From positions 1-32,866 of the forward strand of contig NZ_PVWO01000013.1 in the NCBI RefSeq assembly GCF_003003845.1: a DNA stretch of 32,866 nucleotides, written 5' to 3'. The position numbers and the translations under genes were made by a program. The first letter of the stretch is position 1. Every line of letters starts with the position of its first letter. The notes beneath the pieces were generated by a model. That model was not told where the DNA came from and did no database searches. It saw nothing but the letters and a program-made list of their open reading frames with translations. Below, piece by piece: positions 8,450 through 17,944 of this stretch. This stretch comes from Chamaesiphon polymorphus CCALA 037. Its GTDB lineage: Bacteria; Cyanobacteriota; Cyanobacteriia; Cyanobacteriales; Chamaesiphonaceae.

Positions 8450-8830
8450 TTAGAATGCGACATCTAACAGCACAAACAAGCCATCAGAGTGGTGACGAAT
8501 AGTAAATGTAAAGGGCTGTTCGTAGCTATTAATATTGCCACTAGTAACGATCGTTAATTCATTTTCTTCGACAGAGGAGACAATAGATACTGCGGCTAGA
8601 ACCTCCACAAGATATGTTGTGCTAGCGTCCCGTCCTTGGTGCGAATCTACAATACTGGTAGCAATAATCTTCTCGACAACGATCCGATTGCTTTGCTGAT
8701 TGCAGATAGAGGCAATTTTAAGATCTGGAATAGAGAACGCTGGAAGATTAAATCGTCGCCAGCTCAGAAACTCACCTTTCACTAGCAAACTCTCCGCTAA
8801 GTGACAGATTTTTTTATCGATAGAATCCAT
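8450..8830 (-). CDS. hypothetical protein
   Basis: ORF listed as 8450-8869. The internal start MDSIDKKICHLAESLL (ATG at 8830) looks more plausible. Confidence 0.45.
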   Translation of the reverse strand: MDSIDKKICHLAESLLVKGEFLSWRRFNLPAFSIPDLKIASICNQQSNRIVVEKIIATSIVDSHQGRDASTTYLVEVLAAVSIVSSVEENELTIVTSGNINSYEQPFTFTIRHHSDGLFVLLDVAF

Positions 8831-9052
8831 AATTATGACCAATGAAGAGTTTAGATCGGCTCTAGCCAAACGTGTTCGAGAGAAAGAATTGACAGCGTTA
8901 ATTCTAGAAATCGCTCAGGTCGCCAAAGGTAAAGATCTCCTCGAACGCCCTCGTGGATAAGGGATCGATGCTGAATTCCTTCAAGCGATCGCCGTTGCGA
9001 ATCCGTAACTAGTATCGATCGAAAAGTTTTTAGCCTCAGCCTACTATTTTGT

Positions 9053-9427
9053 CTAAATTCTGCTTTTCCCTCTAGATGATAGATTAAATAGTTGTCGATC
9101 GATCGAATTAATTAATCGACTGTCTAATTCCTGAATAATTTTATCTCCATCGATCGCACCTAGATCGAGCAATCGATCGACTGCTTCACCTAGTAATTGA
9201 TGCTTCCGCGTTCGCGCTGCTCGACAAGCCTTATGTTCTAATTGGCGAATCTTAATCTGTTTGTTGCTACTTCTCAAGTCATCGATTATTGCTGTTGCTT
9301 TCTTGACTCTTTCAGAACGTTTCTGAACCCCCTCTGCCAACACGTCCTTTACCTTAGTAGAAGTCCGACCATCAGTTGTGAATTCGATATTGTCGCTAGT
9401 TTTATTGAGAAATTTCTGTTGTTTCAT
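9053..9427 (-). CDS. hypothetical basic protein, possibly a TraD/MobC-like accessory transfer protein
   Basis: 124 aa; basic/helical, with KACRAARTRKHQLLGEAVDRLLDLGAI reminiscent of small TraD-type mobilization proteins. Functional call is weak. Confidence 0.45.
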   Translation of the reverse strand: MKQQKFLNKTSDNIEFTTDGRTSTKVKDVLAEGVQKRSERVKKATAIIDDLRSSNKQIKIRQLEHKACRAARTRKHQLLGEAVDRLLDLGAIDGDKIIQELDSRLINSIDRQLFNLSSRGKSRI

Positions 9428-9534
9428 TTCATCATCTTGCTTGGATCGAATGTCCAGTACGTGTATTACAAGCTCAAACTATAAGTTGGTGTCAAGTTCA
9501 TCTTTTATTTGGTGATAACATAATTTAATAAGTG

Positions 9535-10182
9535 CTAATGTACTTTAATTTCTGGCGCGATCGATTCTTCTATGCTAATAAAAGTTGTGTGAAGAAAACG
9601 ATAAATTCGGGTGCGAGATATTGTAGGCATATCTAAAGTTAGGTCTAATAAACTCTTTTTTGTGAGTTCGATCTCTCTAGTATCTTTTGGTGAAATCCCA
9701 AATTTTTGCATGGACAACCTTTTAATGTCTCGATATTCATACTTGTCTCCATTTAAGCTGTTAAGGTAATATTCATTATCAACTATGAAAAAATGAGTGC
9801 TGAATACTTTGATAATCTTAGTGGATAATCGATCGTACCCGCTATTAATATGCCAATAATAGATTGGTATGTCCAGCCTGTCGATCTCGATATTCTCAAT
9901 CCAATTCTCAAAGTGCAAATTATCATAAGCTGGAATTTTAATAATTGCGGTAACTCCACAGTCTGAAATTTCGATCAGGCGATCTGCCTCGATACTATGA
10001 CAATCGAATCTAAGATTGAAATTGCGATTGAGGCTTGGATTATAAATTTCTCCTACTGACTTATCGGCACTAGCATCGAGCATTACTACTGGCGATTTTT
10101 GTCGTAAATACTCGATCGCTGCACGAATGAACCAACTTTTTCCAGCTTGATTTCTCACACTACCTACAAAATGTAATGACAT
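9535..10182 (-). CDS. ParA/TraL-like P-loop protein
   Basis: 215 aa; N-terminus MSLHFVGSVRNQAGKSWFIRAAIEYLRQKSPVVMLDASADKS matches a ParA-type deviant Walker A followed by a strand ending in D. Ends 1 nt from the downstream end of the 1885-aa ORF. Confidence 0.6.
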   Translation of the reverse strand: MSLHFVGSVRNQAGKSWFIRAAIEYLRQKSPVVMLDASADKSVGEIYNPSLNRNFNLRFDCHSIEADRLIEISDCGVTAIIKIPAYDNLHFENWIENIEIDRLDIPIYYWHINSGYDRLSTKIIKVFSTHFFIVDNEYYLNSLNGDKYEYRDIKRLSMQKFGISPKDTREIELTKKSLLDLTLDMPTISRTRIYRFLHTTFISIEESIAPEIKVH

Positions 10183-10183
10183 A

Positions 10184-13100
10184 TTAGATTACTAGTGCCT
10201 CTTGTTTGTCCGATCGCACGTAATCATCTAACTTTTCAGCTTCTAGCGGTTCGCACAGGCTTTTTAATGTTTTCTTGGTTGGTTCTACTTTTAGTGCTGA
10301 TTCTGCTACAATCTCGATCTCTTCTTGCTCGTTAGTACTTGCTATTTGACTCTGAGTTTTATTGACTTCATCGATCTTCGCTGCCAGATCGAGTTTGACA
10401 GATTTAGCCGTCTTAGGCGATTTAGCCTTTGTAATGCGCTTCTTTTTAGCTTCCGGCTCCATTACTGCTGCTGGGGATGGAGTTACTTCCATAGTCTGTT
10501 TTAACTGCTGTTGGCGTTCTACAGCGCGTCCTTGAGGAACTGCTTCCGCATAGCCACTGGGATGATCCAAAATCGCATAACCTGAGTCACGTAAATATTG
10601 TTTGGTAAGTGCATCGATACTATTGCCATTACCTACAACAATTGTTGCCCCAGCCTTCCGAGCCGATTTAAGTAAGGGCAAATATTCTGCTTGAAAGAAT
10701 TTACCCATGACTTCTCGACCGATCTGCTTGTTGACAAAACGGTTCCCCGTTACCATCACCACATCTGAGGACGTGTAGCTTGGAGAATTAGCATTTCTAC
10801 CGTAGGCTTCAACGTATAAATCGGTGCGTGTTGTAGCTTCTGCTAGTGACTTGCCAATGAATTTATTGGCACTAAATCCCATTGCCACATCTATTGCCGC
10901 CCGTGCGGGTAATTTATCGAGTCGATCGACATTAAAAGTCTTGAGTACAGGATTAATCGTATTACCTGTTTCGCGATCGAAATTATAGCTGAGTTGATGG
11001 TAATGCTCGCGCACGTAACTCTCTAATTCTGCTGTCGGAATAACTGCGGCATAAACCGGACGTTGCCGCTGCTTGGAGGTATATTCAACATTAGTTAGAG
11101 TATCGCCCAGAGCGTTATTAAACTGTTGGCGAAGATAATCGACTCCAAATGAGAATACTGCGTGTTTACCATCTTCAGTAACGCCCATCCTCGCGCCAAA
11201 CCGAGATCGTACTTCTGCTTGAATACCTCTAAGAAATGAAGGCACCGAACCCAGCTTATCGACATCGATTGCAGGTAACTCAGTGCTGACAAGATCGGCT
11301 TGAGCGAGCCAATCGCCAAGTTTCCGTAAATCCTGCCCGATGACTGGACGCACTACTCTAGCATCGCTTAACGCTTGCTGATAAGCATCTGGTTCGAGCG
11401 GCTTGCCAAATTTAGAGATAAAGCGGTCTAGTTTATCGACTTTTGAGCCTTTCTTTTGCTCTAGCTCGACTGGATCTACGACTAATACCTCATAACCGCG
11501 CCGATATTCCTCAACATAAGCAGGATGAGTATCGAGATAAGACTGATATGGAATCTTCTGTTTGTTCAGGTATTCTTTGATTTCACCAGCACCACTAACT
11601 GGCAGATCGATTTGGTAAAAATTCTTGAAATCGACTCCCTCATTTTTAATAACTGGTTGTACGATCTCAGTCATTAAAATTGAATTATTGCTCGATCGAT
11701 TCAAAATCTGCGACCTGATCTTAGCGTTTTGAGTATCCGTCTCACTCGGCTCCCGTTGATAAATAGTTGGCTCGTATGATTTAGATTCCGCCCGAATCTT
11801 CCACACAGCAGCATTTGTAACTCTCTGAGGATCGGGAATATCTAGTCGATAGTGATGATTGGGTGAAATAGCCAAAATTTGCTCGTCACCAGTCAATTGG
11901 GCGGTAGTAACAGAACGAGCGGTGATATCCCCTAATTTGCATCGATTGCCATCGACATTTTGATATAGTTCGTATCCGATCGTTACTGGGTCTGTTTTAA
12001 TTATTTGACGATCGATATTCTTAAATGCCACATAACCAGATAGAACTTTACTGTAATCGATTGGCTCTCCTGCTGCATCGCTATCCGGCATTACTCCAGT
12101 TAAATAATACTCTCGTCCGCTGTCTTCGAGAACTGCTGAGAATGATGGCTTCTGATTTGTGAGCGAGCGAGGGTTTACCCGAAATTCACTAAATTGTAGA
12201 TTTCCAACTGCATCGTCACCGATGGAGCGATCGAATAGTTCGTTCGCTCCATCGCTAGTATAAACCACCGGACACTTTAATCCTTTGATATCGATTTGAT
12301 AGGGTGTGCTAGTAACTTTCTCAAGTGTCAAGTCTTGGGAAATTTCTACAGACTTACCAGATGTTGTCAAATTAACCGCAAGAATGCGCTTGTTATTATT
12401 CAATTGGATCGACAAGTTGACAGTCTCTTTTTGCAAACGGCCTTCACCCAGTAATCCTGCTGGTAAAACAGAATACATCCCCGCCTTCGCTTTATCTGCA
12501 AAGTTACCAAACTGTCGATAAGCCTGACGATGTATGTTCGATGCAAATTCAATCTTATGACTGTTACCATCGGGTGCGGTCAGGTTTAAAACACCCTTGT
12601 CATCAACATTAAATTTGACTCGTTCCGTACCCAATGATTCGAGTAATTCGGCGGCACTTTTGTCGAGAACGAGCGATTCATCGGCGGCGACCTTAACTCG
12701 TTCGACCAAACTTTGCGGATATGCGGCTAACAGCAATGCTGGGTTAGCATTCCCAGTTACCTTCGCAATTGCAGCTAAACTCTCTGTTTGGCCGATTTCA
12801 GCTCGCTCGAATGCTTGATGCATTTTTACCACTGCGGCTTTACGTTCGCGTTGAATCGCTGCTTTCGCATCACCAACTTTCACAAAATCGATTAAACCTT
12901 TAGCTACTCCTGCTTGGAAATCTACAGCCTCAAATTCGATCGTCTCCTCTCCACACTTTTGGACAAAAGCTTTGCACCACTCGCGATCTAACGAGCCGAC
13001 ATCATGTTGTGTCACAAATTGACCATTAATATTTCGCTCGATGTAAGTCGCAGTCCCATCGCGTAAATTTAATCTAAATTCACCAAATTCAGCATTTTTA

Positions 13101-15841
13101 AGTGCGTTGATACCGCCGATCTCTAAGTCGAAAATATCGATTTTCGTCCCTGCATATTTGATTTCAAGATAAGTTCGCTTCTGACCTGCTAATTTAGCGA
13201 TGCGATTGTATTCTGCATATTTGTCGATTGCCTCCTGATCGTCATTGATATAAAAACCTGCAATTGCCAATGCTCGATCGGAAACAGGAATATCTTTAAA
13301 TGCTCCAGTTAGGTTGGCATTAGTAGAAATAGTCTCGCGATTCTCGTTCCGAGAGGCTACGCCAACGAGCGGTTGATAATTTTGATTGCACGAATCTTGT
13401 AAAATCTCTGGCAAACTAAAGCCAGTCGGTCTGGGCTTGAAGTTGTTATTATAAGCAAGCGATTTAGATTTTCCAGATACTGAAGCGTATTTATCACGGC
13501 TAAAGTTAGTAGCAATTGCCGAACTCAATTCCACTTCGATCTGATTTGCCGACTTAAAAACATCAACAGCATCTTGATTGAGTTGACTCGTAATCACAAT
13601 CGCCTCATCTAATACAGTTTGATACAATATCAATCGATCGATACTAGATAGTTCTGGATCGGCAGCTAAACGATTTAACTTAACTGACTCGCTATCTTTA
13701 TATTCGATAAAGCTTTTCGTTGGCGGATCGAACCGTTCGCGAGTTTCGGTAAATTGAATTGGAAGGCTAGTATCGATAACCTGCTCGATCGACCGCGAGA
13801 GCTTTTGATACCGATCGATAACTTCTGCTAATTCGCCAGAGAGTTCGGGGTATTTTTTGATAAAATTTGGTAAATAAATTCGGTTGAAATCATCGATCGC
13901 AGTCAATAGCTTTTCGGGCAACTTGGTTTTGACCTTCCCATCGGGAGTGGTGAATTCCAACCGCTCGTAGTTATCGCGGAATCGAGCCAGGGACTTCTGA
14001 AAATCCATCATCTTGAATAAAGACCGATGGTATCCACTACTTTCATAAGCCGCAATCGTCCACTTCTCATCAAAAGAATCGCTAAAAACTTGAGCTGCAT
14101 CTTTAATCGGACTGGGTAAAGCTACTGGATGAAACTCTCCATCTATTCCCATCCCAGTAAAGTTATCTTTAACTACTGCAAATAAAGCCCGATTTGTCTT
14201 CTCCAAATACTCGATTGCCAGTCGATCGATTAACTCCGCATCGCCACTATCGACCGCCAGATCGATCTCCGAACTGGATAAGTGTAGCCGTGCTTTCTGG
14301 CTATAAACTAAATTGACGTAAGGCGGACGAATGTGAACTGCCACCTCCGGTAAAGTCATCTCTGTCGGCAGATTTTTTGCCCGTTTTTCAAAGTTAGGTA
14401 GTTTGGCATCTGGATGTTCGTTTGCTTGCACTGCCGCATATAAATTTGGGACGATCGTGCGCGAAATGGCATTGCCAGTATCTCCGTCATAGTCCATCTG
14501 AGTGGCTTCCATTAACGTCTGAAATTCTGCTTTAAGGCGTTCGGCTGTGCCATATTCCTCGATCAGCGCATCGTAGGTGTCTGAGTCTTCTGTCTCGATT
14601 CGTTCGAGTGTCTGAATATTGACATACATGATATCGGGATCGGCTCCCAATTTTTGTAAACTTTCCCAAGCTTTCAGGTTATTTTTGAGCGTGACTAGCC
14701 CGTTGCGATTGACTACTGGAGAGCGAAAAAATACAAATTCTTCACCATCCTTGAGCCAAGGTACGGCAATCTCTCCATATCTGAGATCCCATGCCGGAAG
14801 AACCGTCGCATTGTCACCGTTCAATCGCCGAGTATCGGCAAATGAGAGATTGCGCCAGGATGCACTCAACCTGTCTCCCAACCAGTCTTTAACTTGGACG
14901 GAGTTAAGCAAATCGTACCGCCCCGTACTCAATGCCATATCCATCAAATTGATGGTGTTAAACTCGTCAGGCTGAGCTTCATTCTCCATGTAATAGTCAT
15001 TTAATGCCCATGCAGCAGCCAATACTAGATTTTGACTGTGAGCGGCAAGAACTTGAGCTTCTGCTCGAACGACAGGCAATACGTCATGCGCTGCTTGAGG
15101 ATAAATCGATAATACTTCACTAATCGCTGACTTAGTATTTTGGCTGTCGTTCTTGATGCCGAAGAATAATTCTTCCGGTCGATATTCATACATTCCAGGC
15201 ACGGGCTTTTGCCCCTTGAAGCTATCGAGCGATAGAATCATGTCTGGAGCGTCGCCAGCCGGAAATAACTGAGGTAGATCGATCGTATTTAAGAATCCTT
15301 TGGCAAATGTGGTAGCTTTAGCACTTTTGACCCCCATCCGAAATTGGATTGCTTTACTTTTACCTGTTAGCTTCTTCAATAAATTTTTATCGATCGCCCC
15401 ACAAGAATCATGAACGAATTGGCGTGAGATTTCAGCGGGAATATTAGCGTTACCACTGTCGTAACCGTTGGCAAAATCGACTACTGCAATCTTTAACGGA
15501 CGATCCGCTTTGAGTGGTTCGCAACCACCTTTGAAGATGCTAGCGTAAGCTCCAGCTAAATAATCGATCGGCAGTACTTGCTTGAGTTTTTGGGCAGCTT
15601 CTGGCGAACCGTAGATGAGATCGTCGCGATCGACTAAAATTAGTTGCGTTCCGGCAGGAGCGTTACTAATAATCTCTGCTTGAGTTGTAAAGTCATCATT
15701 TTGGGCTAAATATAACAGCTCTCCAGGGATAAAGAAATCTAGTAATGTTTCACCAGGAATCTTGCGCTCGGCGGGTTGTTTGGTTTTCGGATCGATCCGA
15801 ACTTTTTGAGCGAATAGGCTGTAACGAGTTAAATCTGTCAT
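10184..15841 (-). CDS. 1885-aa multidomain protein; candidate two-barrel (DPBB) RNA polymerase-like core plus C-terminal SLOG/Rossmann-like domain
   Basis: Single uninterrupted ORF. Motif-level: DGxG-like G126-Y-D-S-G; AIQFRMGVKSAKATTFAKGFL (164-184); DMILSLDSFKGQKPVPG; FFRSPVVNRNG (R373-S-P); TQMDYDGDTGNAI (D450-454, nt 14480-14494); C-terminal SSDVVMVTGNR...AGATIVVGNGNSIDALTKQYLRDSGYAILDH. ORF certain, function inferred. Confidence 0.6.
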   Translation of the reverse strand: MTDLTRYSLFAQKVRIDPKTKQPAERKIPGETLLDFFIPGELLYLAQNDDFTTQAEIISNAPAGTQLILVDRDDLIYGSPEAAQKLKQVLPIDYLAGAYASIFKGGCEPLKADRPLKIAVVDFANGYDSGNANIPAEISRQFVHDSCGAIDKNLLKKLTGKSKAIQFRMGVKSAKATTFAKGFLNTIDLPQLFPAGDAPDMILSLDSFKGQKPVPGMYEYRPEELFFGIKNDSQNTKSAISEVLSIYPQAAHDVLPVVRAEAQVLAAHSQNLVLAAAWALNDYYMENEAQPDEFNTINLMDMALSTGRYDLLNSVQVKDWLGDRLSASWRNLSFADTRRLNGDNATVLPAWDLRYGEIAVPWLKDGEEFVFFRSPVVNRNGLVTLKNNLKAWESLQKLGADPDIMYVNIQTLERIETEDSDTYDALIEEYGTAERLKAEFQTLMEATQMDYDGDTGNAISRTIVPNLYAAVQANEHPDAKLPNFEKRAKNLPTEMTLPEVAVHIRPPYVNLVYSQKARLHLSSSEIDLAVDSGDAELIDRLAIEYLEKTNRALFAVVKDNFTGMGIDGEFHPVALPSPIKDAAQVFSDSFDEKWTIAAYESSGYHRSLFKMMDFQKSLARFRDNYERLEFTTPDGKVKTKLPEKLLTAIDDFNRIYLPNFIKKYPELSGELAEVIDRYQKLSRSIEQVIDTSLPIQFTETRERFDPPTKSFIEYKDSESVKLNRLAADPELSSIDRLILYQTVLDEAIVITSQLNQDAVDVFKSANQIEVELSSAIATNFSRDKYASVSGKSKSLAYNNNFKPRPTGFSLPEILQDSCNQNYQPLVGVASRNENRETISTNANLTGAFKDIPVSDRALAIAGFYINDDQEAIDKYAEYNRIAKLAGQKRTYLEIKYAGTKIDIFDLEIGGINALKNAEFGEFRLNLRDGTATYIERNINGQFVTQHDVGSLDREWCKAFVQKCGEETIEFEAVDFQAGVAKGLIDFVKVGDAKAAIQRERKAAVVKMHQAFERAEIGQTESLAAIAKVTGNANPALLLAAYPQSLVERVKVAADESLVLDKSAAELLESLGTERVKFNVDDKGVLNLTAPDGNSHKIEFASNIHRQAYRQFGNFADKAKAGMYSVLPAGLLGEGRLQKETVNLSIQLNNNKRILAVNLTTSGKSVEISQDLTLEKVTSTPYQIDIKGLKCPVVYTSDGANELFDRSIGDDAVGNLQFSEFRVNPRSLTNQKPSFSAVLEDSGREYYLTGVMPDSDAAGEPIDYSKVLSGYVAFKNIDRQIIKTDPVTIGYELYQNVDGNRCKLGDITARSVTTAQLTGDEQILAISPNHHYRLDIPDPQRVTNAAVWKIRAESKSYEPTIYQREPSETDTQNAKIRSQILNRSSNNSILMTEIVQPVIKNEGVDFKNFYQIDLPVSGAGEIKEYLNKQKIPYQSYLDTHPAYVEEYRRGYEVLVVDPVELEQKKGSKVDKLDRFISKFGKPLEPDAYQQALSDARVVRPVIGQDLRKLGDWLAQADLVSTELPAIDVDKLGSVPSFLRGIQAEVRSRFGARMGVTEDGKHAVFSFGVDYLRQQFNNALGDTLTNVEYTSKQRQRPVYAAVIPTAELESYVREHYHQLSYNFDRETGNTINPVLKTFNVDRLDKLPARAAIDVAMGFSANKFIGKSLAEATTRTDLYVEAYGRNANSPSYTSSDVVMVTGNRFVNKQIGREVMGKFFQAEYLPLLKSARKAGATIVVGNGNSIDALTKQYLRDSGYAILDHPSGYAEAVPQGRAVERQQQLKQTMEVTPSPAAVMEPEAKKKRITKAKSPKTAKSVKLDLAAKIDEVNKTQSQIASTNEQEEIEIVAESALKVEPTKKTLKSLCEPLEAEKLDDYVRSDKQEALVI

Positions 15842-15844
15842 CGA

Positions 15845-16360
15845 TTATCTCCTGGGGATAAAGCGAATTTCCACAGTCGAGCCAACTGCAATCTTGAGCT
15901 TATTGGCGATTCCAGCTTTGACTTCAACTACTCGATCGTATGGTTGATTGGTGCGATGTTCTAAACATCTTTGCTTGTCGCAAGCTTCGACACGATCGAT
16001 ATAAGCGACCCGATTACCATTGAGAAATAAGATATCCGTTGCAAACTTATTATCCTTGCCACTAAATGCTGTATCTGACGTGAAATCGCCAGCATATAAC
16101 ATTCCGCGATCGTCTGCCATATCCTTACTTTCTCGAAAGGTCAGCCCACGAGCGATATCCAGTTTCGTTCGCGCCACCTCTAAATCCACCGCTTTATCAC
16201 CATTAATTAATTGTGCTTCAATCGGTAAAATAATCGGTGAATTTCCAGCAATTTCTTCTGTCTTAAAACCTTGCATCATAAAGGGAAAAACCAGGAAGAA
16301 TATCCAGTAAAATTGACTGTATCCGGGCTTTTTTGGCTGCCGATCGATCTGCTGATTCAT
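15845..16360 (-). CDS. DUF192 family protein
   Basis: 171 aa: N-terminal hydrophobic segment, then ARTKLDIARGLTFRES...DRGMLYAGDF...ATDILFLNGNRVAYIDRVEACDKQRC...YDRVVEVKAGIANKLKIAVGSTVEIRF, the DUF192 pattern. Confidence 0.85.
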   Translation of the reverse strand: MNQQIDRQPKKPGYSQFYWIFFLVFPFMMQGFKTEEIAGNSPIILPIEAQLINGDKAVDLEVARTKLDIARGLTFRESKDMADDRGMLYAGDFTSDTAFSGKDNKFATDILFLNGNRVAYIDRVEACDKQRCLEHRTNQPYDRVVEVKAGIANKLKIAVGSTVEIRFIPRR

Positions 16361-16362
16361 GG

Positions 16363-17874
16363 TTAATTACAGTTGAGTGAATATAGTGGTTCTTCTGGTA
16401 AGTCAAATGGATTGGGCAGATCCGAACTCGAAGCTTCGGTAAAAGCTTTAGCCCTATTCTCAATCGCCATAATCCCTTCAGGGTTACGGCTATAGAGCGT
16501 TCTGATGCGGGTTCTCGCGGCTAAAATATCTTCAGCCGATAGTTCTATCGCCTCCCCAGCTTCAAGGCGATAGAATTGGTAGGTGGCAGCTTCGATGGCC
16601 ATTTGTGCGAGTTCGGCACCAGTACATTTTTCGGTACGCTCTAGGATGCTAAACCACTCCCGATCGGTCAATCTTCCGTGCCCTGTTTTATAAGCAGAAT
16701 CAAACCGTGCCAAGTGCAATTGTAAAATTTCCTTGCGTTCGGCGGCTTTGGGAAAGTCAACATAAAAAGTGCGGTCGAAACGACCCGCACGAGTAAGTTC
16801 GGGAGGAAGATTTTCCAGTCTGTTTAATGTGGCAAGTACGAATGTTTGACTGGTCTTTTCATTCAGCCAAGTGAGAATTATACCCAGAAACTCACCAGCG
16901 TTTTCACCCATGAAAAATTTGTCGAACTCATCAAAGTAAGGCAGACATGGTTCGCAAGCATCGATACGTTTGAGCAACCGTTTAAATTTAGCTACGCCAC
17001 CAGATTTAGCTACGTCTATACCGATATTAATTAGTGGAAATCCGAGTTTTTGAGCGCAAACCTTAGCAAAATAGGTTTTCCCCGCTCCAGGCACCCCCAC
17101 CATCAACCAACCGCGAGGAATCGGAATATTATAAGCACGAGCTTCTGGTGCAAATGATTTCTGTACGCCGACTAATGCCTCTTTGACGATATCTAAGCCA
17201 CCGATATCTTTGGTAGCGGTTTCGCCAATAAATTCTAGTCCGTAAGTAGCGAATAACTCGTACTTGTAATCCAATAACCGATCTGCTGCCGTGTCGAGAT
17301 CCATCCCTAATTCAATTGGTTTTAACGCAATCCGAATTTCTTCTAAAGTTAAGCCAGACAAGATATTTAAAAATTTAGGATTGTCTGCTGGCAATTGTGC
17401 TGCCGCAATTAGATCCCGTACTTCTGCTGGCGTAGGCAAAGGAAAATCGTAACTGTAAATCGATTGGACGAACTGCTTGGGAATCTCGCCTGTTTCCAGA
17501 AACACGATCCGCCGCTCGTTGTCACGTTGAAGATGAAAAAACAGGTTGAGAATCGCCTGATGCGCTCGAACTTGTGAGGGTCGATCGAGCGAGGCGATCG
17601 CGGTAAATAAATCGATGTAGACTGAAATACCCGACTGTAAAGCTTGTGGAGCTAAGTGACGTAAGATCTCAAAGCCAAGATCGAGATCGTCCGCCCATTC
17701 ATTTAAGATCCGATCGATCGAGTGCCATCCTGAAGCAATCGAACTCCAACATTGAATGGGTCGCTGCATTTGTTCGGCAACTACTTGCAATTTTAAGATA
17801 CTGTTTTGTTGTTCGATCGCTCCAATCTCAATCCCTACTAGGGGACGATTGGCGAGGGTGGCGGCTAGACTCAT
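16363..17874 (-). CDS. AAA+ ATPase, Ycf46-like
   Basis: 503 aa: GWLMVGVPGAGKTYFAKVCAQKLGFPL (Walker A), CLPYFDEFDKFF (Walker B), LATLNRLENLPPELTRAGRFDRTFYVDFP (sensor/arginine-finger region). N-terminal arrangement like Ycf46. Confidence 0.85.
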   Translation of the reverse strand: MSLAATLANRPLVGIEIGAIEQQNSILKLQVVAEQMQRPIQCWSSIASGWHSIDRILNEWADDLDLGFEILRHLAPQALQSGISVYIDLFTAIASLDRPSQVRAHQAILNLFFHLQRDNERRIVFLETGEIPKQFVQSIYSYDFPLPTPAEVRDLIAAAQLPADNPKFLNILSGLTLEEIRIALKPIELGMDLDTAADRLLDYKYELFATYGLEFIGETATKDIGGLDIVKEALVGVQKSFAPEARAYNIPIPRGWLMVGVPGAGKTYFAKVCAQKLGFPLINIGIDVAKSGGVAKFKRLLKRIDACEPCLPYFDEFDKFFMGENAGEFLGIILTWLNEKTSQTFVLATLNRLENLPPELTRAGRFDRTFYVDFPKAAERKEILQLHLARFDSAYKTGHGRLTDREWFSILERTEKCTGAELAQMAIEAATYQFYRLEAGEAIELSAEDILAARTRIRTLYSRNPEGIMAIENRAKAFTEASSSDLPNPFDLPEEPLYSLNCN

Positions 17875-17944
17875 CGGATATGTATGGTGGTTTTATGCTT
17901 CTTAATTCCCATCGTTGCTCGGTCTTTAGGCTGATTAAAATAAC

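Noticed and set aside
8835-8960. 41-aa plus-strand ORF MTNEEFRSALAKRVREKELTALILEIAQVAKGKDLLERPRG
   Set aside because: Divergent start only 4 nt from the minus-strand ORF start, short, no independent support; plausible but not claimable.
10184-15841. Interpretation of the 1885-aa ORF as the conjugative relaxase
   Set aside because: No HUH (H-x-H) triad or recognisable relaxase motifs; motif pattern fits a DPBB polymerase-like core better.
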